The notes below the pieces were generated by a model, which was not told the origin of the DNA, searched no databases, and saw nothing but the letters and a program-made list of their open reading frames with translations. From JANSYP01 sp039184415 (GTDB taxonomy: Bacteria > Pseudomonadota > Alphaproteobacteria > Rhodobacterales > Rhodobacteraceae), in NCBI GenBank assembly GCA_039184415.1, contig JBCDBB010000012.1, positions 1-38,197 on the forward strand: a DNA stretch of 38,197 nucleotides. The letters run 5' to 3'. The stretch's first letter is position 1, and each line of letters begins with the position of its first letter. The position numbers were made by a program, and so were the translations under genes. Shown piece by piece: positions 22,410-31,030 of the stretch.

Positions 22410-23816
22410 TCAACCGGCAGCATCCGTCAGACGGGCAAGCGTCTCTTCCCGGCCGATGACGAGCATCATATCAAAGACGCTGGGGGATACCGTGCGACCG
22501 GCAAGCGCAGCCCTGAGCGGTTGCGCCAGCTTGCCCAGTTTCAGGTCATTCGCAGCGGCCAGTTGGGTGACGGTTTCCTCAAGCGTTTCGCGCGTCCAGC
22601 TAACAGTTTGCAGCTGCAGCGTCAATTCGGACAGTATACGACGGGACACCGTGTCGAGAGCCGCCAGGGACTTCTGGTCGCGCTCCAAGGGCGCGTTATT
22701 TAACGCAAAATACCCCTTTTCAAGCAGCTGCGGCAGCGTCTTGGCGCGGTCCTTGAGGCAATAGAGCGCAGAAATCAGACGTTCGCGCTGCCAGTTTTCC
22801 AGAGGCACCGCTCCCGTCGCGGCCAGATACGTCTCAAGCTCCGCCAGCAGCGCGTCATCATTGGCCATGGCGATCTGCTGGCCGCAGATATTCTCAAGCT
22901 TCTTGAAGTCGAGCCGCGCCGGGGATTTGCCGATTCCGCTCAGATCGAACCAGTCCAGCGCCTGTGCTGTGGTGAAGACCTCGTCATCGCCATGGCTCCA
23001 GCCGAGCCGTGTCAGATAGTTGCGCATCCCCTCCACCGGATACCCCATGGCGCGGTACTCCTCGACCCCGAGGGCACCGTGGCGTTTCGACAGTTTTTTG
23101 CCGTCCGGCCCATGGATCAGCGGGATATGGGCAAAGACTGGGATCTCCCAGCCCATGGCGGTGTAAACCAGGCTCTGGCGCGCGGCATTCGCCAGATGAT
23201 CGTCGCCCCGGATCACATGTGTGACCTGCATGTCGTGATCATCCACGACCACTGCGAGCATATAGGTCGGCGTGCCGTCCGAGCGCAGCAGAACCATGTC
23301 GTCGAGCTGATCATTGGCCCAGGTCACACGGCCCTGAACCGCGTCCTCAACGACCGTCTCACCGCTCTGCGGCGCCTTGATCCGGATCACGTGGAGTGCG
23401 CCGGTCGGGTGGGTGGCGGGGTCCGCCTCGCGCCAGGGCGAGCGAAAGAGGGTCGAGCGTCCCTCGGCCTTGGCCGCATCGCGAAAGGCCGCGATCTCGT
23501 CCTGTGTCGAAAAACACTTGTAGGCCGCGCCACGCGCCAGCAGGTCCCGAGCAACCTCGGCATGGCGCTCCGCACCCGCCGCCTGACTGATCGCCTCGCC
23601 GTCATGGTCAAGCTGCAGCCAGGCCATCCCGTCCAGGATCGCCGCAGTCGCCTCGGGCGTCGACCGGGCGCGGTCGGTGTCTTCGATGCGCAGTAGGAAC
23701 CGGCCGCCGCGGCCGCGCGCATAGAGCCAGTTGAAGAGCGCCGTGCGCGCCCCGCCGATATGCAGATAGCCCGTTGGGGAGGGGGCGAAGCGGGTCACAA
23801 CCGGGCGGTCGCTCAT
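22410..23816 (-). CDS. gltX: Glutamyl-tRNA synthetase GltX
   Basis: 468 residues from the ATG before SDRPVVTRF. The frame remains open upstream to 24038, but that part overlaps comEC and is not coding. Class I signatures are HIGG at 19-22 (in SPTGYLHIGGARTALFNW) and KLSKR in GPDGKKLSKRHG. It charges tRNA-Glu. The HIGG and KLSKR sequences and the full length fit the main bacterial GluRS; many alphaproteobacteria have a second copy that charges tRNA-Gln, and this gene alone cannot tell which it is. It is divergent from comEC, with 145 nt between the starts. Confidence 0.96.
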   Translation of the reverse strand: MSDRPVVTRFAPSPTGYLHIGGARTALFNWLYARGRGGRFLLRIEDTDRARSTPEATAAILDGMAWLQLDHDGEAISQAAGAERHAEVARDLLARGAAYKCFSTQDEIAAFRDAAKAEGRSTLFRSPWREADPATHPTGALHVIRIKAPQSGETVVEDAVQGRVTWANDQLDDMVLLRSDGTPTYMLAVVVDDHDMQVTHVIRGDDHLANAARQSLVYTAMGWEIPVFAHIPLIHGPDGKKLSKRHGALGVEEYRAMGYPVEGMRNYLTRLGWSHGDDEVFTTAQALDWFDLSGIGKSPARLDFKKLENICGQQIAMANDDALLAELETYLAATGAVPLENWQRERLISALYCLKDRAKTLPQLLEKGYFALNNAPLERDQKSLAALDTVSRRILSELTLQLQTVSWTRETLEETVTQLAAANDLKLGKLAQPLRAALAGRTVSPSVFDMMLVIGREETLARLTDAAG

Positions 23817-23961
23817 GGGGATCTCCTGGAGTTTTGCGCGGGTGTAGAGCCTGCAGCGAAGGCCGTAAACCCGCGCATCACGGGTCGTTAAGACCGCGGT
23901 AACCATCGGCGGGCGATTGTTTTGGTGCACCCCAATCGAACGGTCCCGAGGGAGCCGAGCA

Positions 23962-26058
23962 ATGATCCTGTCCCGCGTGCTTGATCGCCAGCGCGGGCAT
24001 CTGTTCTGCTGGGTGCCAGTGTGTCTTGCTCTGGGCATCGGCGCCTATTTCGCTCTGCCGGTCGAGCCTGAGGTGCGGGACTACCTCTGGCTCTCGGCAG
24101 CCCTCGTTCTGATCTCGACAGCAGCGTACGTCCTTGGCCGCGGGGCGGCGCCGCTTATGGTGGCCTTGGCACTCGTCGGCATCGGCGTGGGCCTTGCGGG
24201 GTTTCGAAATCACCTCGTCGCAGCTCCGATGCTGGATTTTCGCTACTATGGACCGGTGCAGGGCCGGCTCATCGCGATCGACCGTTCTATCAGCGACAAG
24301 ACACGGCTCCTGTTCGATCAGGTCGTGCTGTCCCGCGTCGATCCCGACGACACGCCGGCGCGGGTACGCGTCTCGCTCCATGGTGACCGGTCTCTCGACA
24401 CGCGGCTCGTGCCAGGAAAAACACTGATGGTCACGGCGCATCTCTCGGCACCCCGGGGTCCGGTTGAACCTGGCGGGTTCGATTTTCGCCGCCATGCCTG
24501 GTTCCAGCAGATCGGGGCGGTGGGTTATAGCCGGACGCCCGTGATGGCGGTCGAACCACCGGATGGTACGGCCTGGAGCCATTTGCAGCGGGTGCGCGCA
24601 AGCATTTCGGAAGCCGTGCGCGCCCGATTGCCGGGGCAGACTGGCGCCTTTGCCGCGGCCGTGCTGACCGGGGACCGGTCGGGCCTGTCGCGCGAGACCG
24701 TGGACCAGATGCGCGACACCAATCTCGCGCATCTGCTCGCGATCTCGGGGCTTCATATGGGGCTGCTCACGGCCGTTGTCTTCGGCTTTCTGCGCACCGG
24801 CATTGCGCTGGTCCCGCCGCTCGCCCTACGGGTCAATGGCAAGAAATGGGCGGCCGTCGGCGCTCTCGTCGCGGCCACCGGGTACCTTGCGCTGTCCGGT
24901 GGCAGTGTGTCGACGCAGCGGGCCTATGTGATGGTTGCGGTAATGCTCTGCGCGATCCTGCTCGACCGGCGCGCGCTGACGCTCCGGGCCGTGGCCATCG
25001 CTGCTTGTTTGATCCTGTTCTTTCGACCCGAAGCATTGCTCGGCCCCGGTTTCCAGATGTCCTTTGCGGCCACGACCTGCCTGGTGTGGGTCTTCGGCGA
25101 AATCCGCGCCGCACGAACGCCGCTGACCAGTGATGCACGTCCGTCGCGATGGCGCCGCTGGCTGCGCCCGGTGGTGGCGCTGGTGATTTCCTCGGCGGTG
25201 GCCGGGCTGGCGACGGCTCCGATCGGGATGGCGCATTTCAATACCTCGGCAACCTATGGGTTGCTGGCCAATCTGGTCGCCGTCCCTCTGATGGGCAGCG
25301 TCGTGATGCCCGCCGCGGTCTTTGCTGGCCTCCTGACGCCGCTCGGGCTCGAAGGGATCGGCCTTTGGGTCATGGGACGGGGGATCGATGGCATCCTCGC
25401 GGTGGCCCACGCGCTCTCTCACTGGCCGGATGCAGTACGCACCGTGCGACAGCCGCCGGGGCTCGTGTTGCCGATGATAGTGCTGGGCGGATTGTGGGTG
25501 ATGCTCTGGCAGGGCCGTGCCCGGGTTGCCGGGCTGGTCCCGTTCTGCGCGGCCATCTGGATCTGGATGGAGACCCCGCGGCCGGATGTGCTGATCTCAT
25601 CGGACGGCAAGCTGGTGGGTGTGATGACTCCTGAGGGAAGGGCGCTGAGCCGGGCCCGCGGGAACGGTTTCGCCGCCCGCGCCTGGCTCGAAAATGATGG
25701 CGATCCAGGGGATCTCGAACTGGCCCACGAACGCTGGCGGGGGGCCGGCAAGGTACTGGCGTCTGACAGGCTCTACGTGATTGACGATCAGGACGACACT
25801 GCGCTGCGCCTTGCGGAGGCGATCTGTGTGCCCGGCGCAGTTCTCATCGCCGATGACGACCTGTCCGTCACCGGCCCTTGCACCTTGTTCGATCCCGCGC
25901 GTTTGCGTCAATCCGGGGCTGTCGCCTTGAACATCCGGACCGAGGGCGCGCCCCAAACCCGTACGGTGCGGGATGTCGTTGGCCAGCGGCCCTGGACGCC
26001 ACCGGAATGGCGGCAGCAGCGCGAGCGGCCGGGCGTCGCGCTTGCCGTGGCTCAGTAG
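23962..26058 (+). CDS. comEC: ComEC/Rec2-family DNA uptake channel protein
   Basis: 698 residues from the ATG before ILSRVLDR, with GGGAG 7-11 nt upstream. The N-terminal part (about 25-200) resembles the DUF4131 region: membrane segments followed by a beta-rich OB-like part. The Competence domain follows, with TGDRSGLS and LLAISGLHMGLL (258-269) and about eight more hydrophobic segments to about 540. The last 150 residues form a soluble tail without the HxHxDH metal motif of the metallo-beta-lactamase domain seen in many ComEC proteins. ComEC carries single-stranded DNA across the inner membrane during transformation. It converges on lexA with a 7-nt overlap of the coding ends. Whether the strain is competent cannot be judged from this gene. 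Confidence 0.9.
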   Translation: MILSRVLDRQRGHLFCWVPVCLALGIGAYFALPVEPEVRDYLWLSAALVLISTAAYVLGRGAAPLMVALALVGIGVGLAGFRNHLVAAPMLDFRYYGPVQGRLIAIDRSISDKTRLLFDQVVLSRVDPDDTPARVRVSLHGDRSLDTRLVPGKTLMVTAHLSAPRGPVEPGGFDFRRHAWFQQIGAVGYSRTPVMAVEPPDGTAWSHLQRVRASISEAVRARLPGQTGAFAAAVLTGDRSGLSRETVDQMRDTNLAHLLAISGLHMGLLTAVVFGFLRTGIALVPPLALRVNGKKWAAVGALVAATGYLALSGGSVSTQRAYVMVAVMLCAILLDRRALTLRAVAIAACLILFFRPEALLGPGFQMSFAATTCLVWVFGEIRAARTPLTSDARPSRWRRWLRPVVALVISSAVAGLATAPIGMAHFNTSATYGLLANLVAVPLMGSVVMPAAVFAGLLTPLGLEGIGLWVMGRGIDGILAVAHALSHWPDAVRTVRQPPGLVLPMIVLGGLWVMLWQGRARVAGLVPFCAAIWIWMETPRPDVLISSDGKLVGVMTPEGRALSRARGNGFAARAWLENDGDPGDLELAHERWRGAGKVLASDRLYVIDDQDDTALRLAEAICVPGAVLIADDDLSVTGPCTLFDPARLRQSGAVALNIRTEGAPQTRTVRDVVGQRPWTPPEWRQQRERPGVALAVAQ

Positions 26059-26744
26059 GTGCGGATCAGACCGACCAGCTTGCCCATCACCTGAACCTGA
26101 CCGGCGGCCCGGATGATCGGGCTGAATTCCGGGTTGCAGGGCTCCAGCCAGATGCGGTCGCCCTTGCGCATGTATTTCTTCAGCGTGGCCTGGGCGGAGT
26201 CCACATAGGCCACGACGATGTCGCCGTTATCCGCGCTGTTGCCCTGCTTGATCACCACCACATCGCCGTCATTGATGCCGGCTTCGATCATCGACTCGCC
26301 CTTGATCTCCAAGGCGAAATGGTTGCCGCTGGAGGACAGCATCTCGGCGGGGACCGTGACATTGCTCTCCACCTCCTGAATGGCCTCGATGGCGACACCG
26401 GCCGCGATCTTGCCCATCAAAGGCAGTGTGGTCGCCCCGTCGGACGTGATCTCATGGACACCGCCCAAAGGCATCGGCGCGGTGCGGTCCCCTTCGATAA
26501 CCCTCGGCTTGAAACCGGTCGGCTCCAGCGCGTCGGGCAGCCGCACGACTTCGATGGCGCGGGCCTTGTGTGCAAGCCTGCGGATGAAGCCGCGCTCCTC
26601 CAGGGCTGTGATGAGGCGATGGATGCCGGATTTCGATCTGAGATCGAGCGCGTCCTTCATCTCTTCGAACGAAGGGGGAACACCATCGGCTTGTAGACGA
26701 GTGTGAATGAACTCAAGGAGATCGAGCTGTTTCTTGGTCAGCAT
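26052..26744 (-). CDS. lexA: SOS repressor LexA
   Basis: 230 residues. The N-terminal winged helix spans 1-65 (MLTKKQLDLLEFI, then SFEEMKDALDLRSKSGIHRLI with the recognition helix). The peptidase domain begins near 105. The self-cleavage site is Ala115-Gly116 (KIAAGVAIE), the nucleophile is Ser151 (KGESM) and the general base is Lys189 (ATLKK). RecA filaments stimulate cleavage after DNA damage and so derepress SOS genes. The gene has its own promoter with a LexA box directly upstream, so it is autoregulated. Its 3' end overlaps comEC. The preceding moeA operon ends 83 nt away. Confidence 0.97.
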   Translation of the reverse strand: MLTKKQLDLLEFIHTRLQADGVPPSFEEMKDALDLRSKSGIHRLITALEERGFIRRLAHKARAIEVVRLPDALEPTGFKPRVIEGDRTAPMPLGGVHEITSDGATTLPLMGKIAAGVAIEAIQEVESNVTVPAEMLSSSGNHFALEIKGESMIEAGINDGDVVVIKQGNSADNGDIVVAYVDSAQATLKKYMRKGDRIWLEPCNPEFSPIIRAAGQVQVMGKLVGLIRTY

Positions 26745-26789
26745 CTGTGCACCACCTGATTGGTCCTGCTCGGCACCTGTTTTGTTAAT

Positions 26790-26804
26790 GTTCTAGTAGC
26801 GTTC
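26790..26804 (-). promoter_or_regulatory. LexA operator (SOS box)
   Basis: GTTC, seven bases (TAGTAGC), GTTC: an exact match to the alphaproteobacterial LexA box GTTC-N7-GTTC. Read toward lexA it is GAAC-N7-GAAC. It covers the -10 box and the adjoining spacer of the lexA promoter, so bound LexA would block RNA polymerase. Confidence 0.92.
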
Positions 26805-26818
26805 ACCCTTTGTGTCAA
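26790..26818 (-). promoter_or_regulatory. lexA promoter
   Basis: On the minus strand a consensus -35 TTGACA (26813-26818), a 17-bp spacer and the -10 TAGAAC (26790-26795) point to lexA. The -35 begins about 10 nt after the moeA stop codon. Transcription would start near 26783, giving a leader of about 40 nt. Confidence 0.8.
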
Positions 26819-26827
26819 CGCTGCACG

Positions 26828-28000
26828 TTACAGGCGAATCACCTCGACCCGGCTGCCTGCCGCGGCGGCAGGCGCGTGGGGCGGACGGACAACCAGCGCA
26901 TCGGCGTCGGAGAGCACGGTGAGCAAGCTGCTGTCCTGCCGGCTGAATATCCGGACGCCGTCCGGGCCGACAGCACCGCGGGCATAGTGCTCGCGCGGGC
27001 CGTTCGCCGGAGCGTCTTCGGCCAGAATGCTCTGCTCGCGCGGTGTGGGGGCGGCGGGCAGTCCCAGCATTCGGCGGATCACCGGCGCCACGAAGACAGT
27101 GCCGCAAACCAGTGCCGAGACGGGATTGCCCGGCAGGCCGATCAACGGCACGCCGCCGATGCGTCCGGCCATCAGCGGTTTGCCGGGCCGCATCGAGACT
27201 TTGTAAAAGTTCCGGCTCAGGCCAAGCGCATCGGCCTGGGTTCCCAGCAGGTCGTGGTCGCCGACGGACGCCCCGCCGATGGTCAGGATCAGGTCCGCGC
27301 CCGCCGCGGCATCGAGCACCGTTTGCAGGGACGGGAGGTTGTCCCGTGCGATCGGCATGATCCGGCAACGCGCGCCCACCGGGTCAAGCAGCGCCTTGAG
27401 CCCGAACGCGTTGGACGCAACGATCTGGTCCGAACGCGGGTCTTCTCCGGGCATCACCAGCTCATCGCCCGTGGCGATGATCGCGACATCGGGCCGGCGC
27501 GCCACGCGGACCAGCGGCAGGTTCATCGACGCGAGCAGCGCGAGATCGGCAGGCGACAGCACTCGCGGCGCCGACAGCTGGCTGCTGATGGCAAAGTCCG
27601 ACCCCGCCGGGCGGACGAAGGGCTCCATGCCGACATCGTCCGACAGGATCACGGCGTTGCCGTCGCGGGCAACGTCCTCCTGGATCACGACCCGGTCGGT
27701 GCCTTCGGGCAAGGGGGCTCCGGTGAAGATGCGCACCGCCTCGCCTGGTCCGACGGCGCCGTCAAAGCCATGGCCTGCCGCGGCCTCGCCGATCACGGTC
27801 AGCCGTGCGCCGGGCTGCGCCTCTGCCGACCGCACGGCATAGCCATCCATGGCCGAGGCGGCAAAGGGCGGCTGGTCTCGCCGGGCGATGGCATCTTCTG
27901 CGAGCACGCGCCCCGCCGCATCCTGCAGGCCTGCAGGTTCCCCTCCAAGAGGAGCGACCAGTGCAAAAAGATGATCCAGAGCCTCGGCGACCGAGATCAT
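26828..28000 (-). CDS. moeA: Molybdopterin molybdotransferase MoeA
   Basis: 390 residues, full length for MoeA (also called Glp). It opens with MISVAEALDHLFALV and contains QPPFAASAMDGYAV. The centre has IIATGDELVMPGE and GGASVGDHD, the substrate-binding and Mg-binding segments. GLPGNPVSALV follows, then a beta-barrel tail. It inserts molybdate into adenylated molybdopterin to finish the molybdenum cofactor. The start overlaps the moaC stop by 4 nt, so its translation depends on the trp/moa operon. It ends 83 nt before lexA, which has a separate promoter. Confidence 0.95.
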   Translation of the reverse strand: MISVAEALDHLFALVAPLGGEPAGLQDAAGRVLAEDAIARRDQPPFAASAMDGYAVRSAEAQPGARLTVIGEAAAGHGFDGAVGPGEAVRIFTGAPLPEGTDRVVIQEDVARDGNAVILSDDVGMEPFVRPAGSDFAISSQLSAPRVLSPADLALLASMNLPLVRVARRPDVAIIATGDELVMPGEDPRSDQIVASNAFGLKALLDPVGARCRIMPIARDNLPSLQTVLDAAAGADLILTIGGASVGDHDLLGTQADALGLSRNFYKVSMRPGKPLMAGRIGGVPLIGLPGNPVSALVCGTVFVAPVIRRMLGLPAAPTPREQSILAEDAPANGPREHYARGAVGPDGVRIFSRQDSSLLTVLSDADALVVRPPHAPAAAAGSRVEVIRL

Positions 28001-28476
28001 GGCGCGGCCTGGTAGGAACCCGATTTGCCGCCATCCTTCTTCAACAGGCGGATGCCCGTGATGACCATACTCTTTTCCACGGCCTTGACCATGTCGTAGA
28101 GCGTCAGCGCCGCAATCGAGACCGCGCTCAGCGCCTCCATCTCGACGCCGGTCTGGCCCGAGGTCCGCACCGTGGCCTCGATCCGTACGCCGGGCAGGTC
28201 CGGATCGGCGGTCAGTTCCACCGCGACCTTGGTGATGGGGAGCGGATGGCAGAGCGGGATCAGATCGGATGTGCGCTTGGCGCCCATGATGCCCGCCAGC
28301 CGCGCGACCGACAGCACATCGCCCTTCTTGGCGCGACCCTCGGTGATGACCGCGAGTGTCTCGGACGTCATTTTTACCGCGCCTTCGGCCACGGCGATCC
28401 GGTCTGTCACCGGCTTGCCGGAGACATCGACCATATGGGCATCGCCCTTGCCGTCGAAATGGGTCAGCCCGCTCAT
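27997..28476 (-). CDS. moaC: Cyclic pyranopterin monophosphate synthase MoaC
   Basis: 159 residues, the normal size. Motifs are THFDGKGDAHMVDVSGK at the start, LIPLCHPLPITKV in the middle, and GVEMEALSAVSIAALTLYDM near residue 117. It ends KSGSY after the catalytic region with VEKSM. It converts the GTP-derived intermediate made by MoaA to cyclic pyranopterin monophosphate in molybdenum cofactor synthesis. It overlaps both neighbours by 4 nt (trpC upstream, moeA downstream). moaA is not in the window. Confidence 0.96.
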   Translation of the reverse strand: MSGLTHFDGKGDAHMVDVSGKPVTDRIAVAEGAVKMTSETLAVITEGRAKKGDVLSVARLAGIMGAKRTSDLIPLCHPLPITKVAVELTADPDLPGVRIEATVRTSGQTGVEMEALSAVSIAALTLYDMVKAVEKSMVITGIRLLKKDGGKSGSYQAAP

Positions 28477-29294
28477 CGCAAGGACTGCCCGGTCAGCGGA
28501 TCGCTCAGGATCGCCCGTGTCGCGGCGGTCACGTCCTCCTGGCGCATCAGGCTCTCGCCGATCAGGAACGCACGCACGCCATACCGCGCCAGCTCGGCAA
28601 GGTCCTCGGGCGTGCTGAGACCGGATTCCGACACGATCAGCTTGTCCGCCGGCACACGTTTGGCGAGCGTCCGCGTCGTGTCGAGCGCGGTCTCAAAACT
28701 GTGCAGGTTGCGGTTGTTGATACCGATCAAACCCGAGTTGAGCAGATGAGCGCGTTCCAGCTCTGCAGCGTCATGGACTTCGACCAGCAAATCCATTTCC
28801 CAATCCTGCGCGGCGCTCTCCAGCTCTGCGGCGCAGGCATCGTCGACCATCGCCATGATGATCAGGATCGCGTCGGCGCCGAGCGCACGGGCTTCGGTGA
28901 CCTGATAGGGGTCGATCATGAAATCCTTCCGCAGCACCGGCAAACTGCAGGCCTCGCGCGCGCTGGTCAGGTAGCTGTCATCGCCCTGAAAGGACGGCCC
29001 GTCCGTCAGCACAGACAGGCAGGCTGCGCCGCCCTGTTCGTAGGCTTCGGCCAGCGCCACAGGGTCGAAATCCTCGCGGATCAGCCCCTTGGAGGGGCTG
29101 GCTTTCTTGATCTCGGCGATCAGGGCATAGCCTTCACGCGCCGCACGCACGAGCCCCTGGTAAAAACCCCGCGGCCTTGAGGCGGCGCGCGCATTGCTCT
29201 CCAGATCTGCAAGCGGGCGCGCCGCTTTGCAGTCGGCGACATGGGCTTCCTTGTAAGCGCGGATACGTTCGAGGATGGTGGGGGTATCGCTCAT
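28473..29294 (-). CDS. trpC: Indole-3-glycerol phosphate synthase TrpC
   Basis: 273 residues, a stand-alone enzyme without the TrpF fusion of enterics. TIM-barrel signatures: AEIKKASPSKG at 60-70 with the catalytic Glu61 and Lys63 region, FDPVALAEAYEQGGAACLSVLTD, VLRKDFMID, and GINNRNLHSFE with SESGLSTPEDL. It closes the indole ring of CdRP with loss of CO2, the fourth step of tryptophan synthesis. It overlaps trpD by 1 nt and moaC by 4 nt. trpF, trpA and trpB are not in the window. Confidence 0.97.
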   Translation of the reverse strand: MSDTPTILERIRAYKEAHVADCKAARPLADLESNARAASRPRGFYQGLVRAAREGYALIAEIKKASPSKGLIREDFDPVALAEAYEQGGAACLSVLTDGPSFQGDDSYLTSAREACSLPVLRKDFMIDPYQVTEARALGADAILIIMAMVDDACAAELESAAQDWEMDLLVEVHDAAELERAHLLNSGLIGINNRNLHSFETALDTTRTLAKRVPADKLIVSESGLSTPEDLAELARYGVRAFLIGESLMRQEDVTAATRAILSDPLTGQSLR

Positions 29295-30313
29295 CAGGCG
29301 GCCTCCGATGTGACCCGGGCCAGGGTTTCCAAGCGTGCCTTTGCGGCGCCGCTGTCGATGGAGACACGGGCCCTCTCGACGCCTTCTTTCAGATCGGCGG
29401 CGGTTTCGGCAATGACAAGGGCTGCCGCCGCATTCAGCAGGACGGCGTCTCGATAGGCGCCCGGCGCGCCGTCCAAAAGTGCCGCGAAGGCGGCCCCGTT
29501 TTCGGACGGAGTGCCGCCGAGGATCCTTTCAAAAGGGTGGACCGGAAGGCCGGCCTCTTCAGGATGCAGCTCGTGTTCGGTCACGCGACCCTCGTCGAGC
29601 GCGGCGACCGCGGTCGTCCCGGTGATGGTGATCTCGTCAGTGCCGTCGCTGCCATGGACGAGCCATGCACGATGGGCGCCGAGCGCGCCGAGCGTTTCGG
29701 CCATCGGCCGGATCAGGGCAGGAGAGAAGGCCCCCGACAACTGGCGGGTCACGCCCGCCGGATTCGTCAGCGGGCCCAGGATGTTGAAGATCGTTCTCGT
29801 GCCAAGCTCGCTGCGCACCGGCATCACATGGCGGATCGCCGGGTGGTGCATCGGAGCCATCATGAAAGCGATGCCCGCGGCTTCCAGGGCGGTCTCCACC
29901 ACGTCGGCGCCAACCATCACATTCACGCCCAGATGGGACAGCGCGTCGGCAGCACCCGAGCGCGAGCTGAGATTTCGGTTGCCGTGCTTGGCCACGGGAA
30001 CTCCTGCGCCCGCAACCACAAAGGCTGCCGCGGTGGAAATGTTGAGCGTGCCCTTGCCGTCGCCCCCGGTGCCGACGACATCCATCGCCCCCGCCGGCGC
30101 GCGCACCGCCACGCAGTTGGAACGCATCACGGCAGCAGCAGCGGTATACTCCTCCACGGTCTCGCCACGGGTGCGCAGCGCCATCAGCAAGCCGCCGATC
30201 TGGGCCGGTGTGGCATCGCCGTCGAAGAGGATCTGAAAGGCGGTTTCTGCCTCGTCGCGCGTCAGTGGGCGGTCCGCAGCCGCAGCGATCAGCGGTTTCA
30301 GTGCTTCGCTCAT
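29294..30313 (-). CDS. trpD: Anthranilate phosphoribosyltransferase TrpD
   Basis: 339 residues. The PRPP-binding loop GTGGDGKGTLNIST begins at residue 81. KHGNRNLSSRSGAAD (109-123) is the conserved anthranilate/PRPP contact stretch, and FNILGPLTNPA follows in the centre. It attaches phosphoribose to anthranilate, the second tryptophan step. TrpG is a separate protein here, not fused to TrpD as in E. coli. The start overlaps trpG by 4 nt (ATGA), and the stop shares one base with the trpC start. Confidence 0.97.
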   Translation of the reverse strand: MSEALKPLIAAAADRPLTRDEAETAFQILFDGDATPAQIGGLLMALRTRGETVEEYTAAAAVMRSNCVAVRAPAGAMDVVGTGGDGKGTLNISTAAAFVVAGAGVPVAKHGNRNLSSRSGAADALSHLGVNVMVGADVVETALEAAGIAFMMAPMHHPAIRHVMPVRSELGTRTIFNILGPLTNPAGVTRQLSGAFSPALIRPMAETLGALGAHRAWLVHGSDGTDEITITGTTAVAALDEGRVTEHELHPEEAGLPVHPFERILGGTPSENGAAFAALLDGAPGAYRDAVLLNAAAALVIAETAADLKEGVERARVSIDSGAAKARLETLARVTSEAA

Positions 30314-30900
30314 GCCGGTACCGGAAGGCGGTCGAGGAAATTCTTCAAAAGTGCCGCGCCATGTTCGGAGGCGATGCTCTCTGGGTGGAACTGCACGCCT
30401 TCGATGGGCAGGGTGCGGTGGCGCAGACCCATGATCGTGCCGTCGGTCAGTGCGGCGGTGATCTCCAGCGCGTCGGGCAGACTGTCCCGCGCGACGATGA
30501 GGGAGTGATAGCGCGTCGCGGCCAGGGGCGAGGGCAGGCCAGCAAAGATGCCCGCGCCCTCGTGGTGGATCTCACCCAGTTTGCCGTGGACGATCTCGTG
30601 ACACTGCGTGACCCTTCCGCCGAACACCTGACCGATCGTCTGATGACCGAGACAGACACCCAGCAGCGGAACACCGGCGTCGGCGGCTGCTTGCGTCAGC
30701 GCGAGGCAGATGCCCGCCTGGTCCGGATCGCACGGTCCCGGAGACAAGACGATGCCCTCCGGTTGCAGGGCCATTGCAGCGGCAACATCGAGACTGTCAT
30801 TGCGCATCACCCGGATCTCCCGTTCCGCCGCGTCGGCGGTCCCGAGCGCATGGACGAGGTTCCAGGTGAAACTGTCGTAATTGTCGATCAGAAGGATCAT
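30310..30900 (-). CDS. trpG: Anthranilate synthase glutaminase subunit TrpG
   Basis: 196 residues, a class I glutamine amidotransferase. It opens MILLIDNYDSFTWNLV; the nucleophile is Cys83 in GVCLGHQTIG, and His and Glu lie in VQFHPESIASEHG. It supplies ammonia to TrpE for anthranilate synthesis. The same protein may also serve PabB for p-aminobenzoate, as amphibolic TrpG/PabA proteins do elsewhere; no pabB is seen here. It is the first gene of the overlapping trpG-trpD-trpC-moaC-moeA series. trpE is 1.6 kb upstream, beyond an oppositely oriented gene. Confidence 0.95.
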   Translation of the reverse strand: MILLIDNYDSFTWNLVHALGTADAAEREIRVMRNDSLDVAAAMALQPEGIVLSPGPCDPDQAGICLALTQAAADAGVPLLGVCLGHQTIGQVFGGRVTQCHEIVHGKLGEIHHEGAGIFAGLPSPLAATRYHSLIVARDSLPDALEITAALTDGTIMGLRHRTLPIEGVQFHPESIASEHGAALLKNFLDRLPVPA

Positions 30901-30930
30901 AATGCCAGTGGATTATCCTTGGGTTGAGTC

Positions 30931-30960
30931 GGTATGCTCAGGTCACAAAGCTGTGGTCAA
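30931..30960 (-). promoter_or_regulatory. Candidate trpG operon promoter
   Basis: On the minus strand TTGACC (30955-30960) and CATACC (30931-30936) are separated by 18 bp. The -35 is good and the -10 moderate. It would start transcription about 24 nt before the trpG ATG. The 94-nt gap to the divergent gene contains no leader-peptide or trp attenuator that I can see. Confidence 0.4.
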
Positions 30961-30974
30961 GGGCTGACGACCCT

Positions 30975-30992
30975 CCCGATGCTCCGATCGGG
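30975..30992. other. Hairpin in the trpG / anchored-protein gap
   Basis: A perfect 6-bp inverted repeat (CCCGAT, 6-nt loop, ATCGGG) lies between the divergent genes. It abuts a possible TTG start at 30995, which argues that the true start of the plus-strand gene is the GTG further downstream. Confidence 0.35.
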
Positions 30993-31030
30993 CCTTGAGA
31001 CAGAAACGAAAAGACAAGGGGCGGATACAG

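Noticed and set aside
30901..30994. trp attenuator with leader peptide
   Set aside because: No short frame with tandem Trp codons and no paired alternative hairpins before trpG.
30995..31030. TTG start for the anchored protein between trpE and trpG
   Set aside because: It abuts a hairpin, lacks a ribosome binding site and adds a basic leader; the GTG at 31031 fits better.
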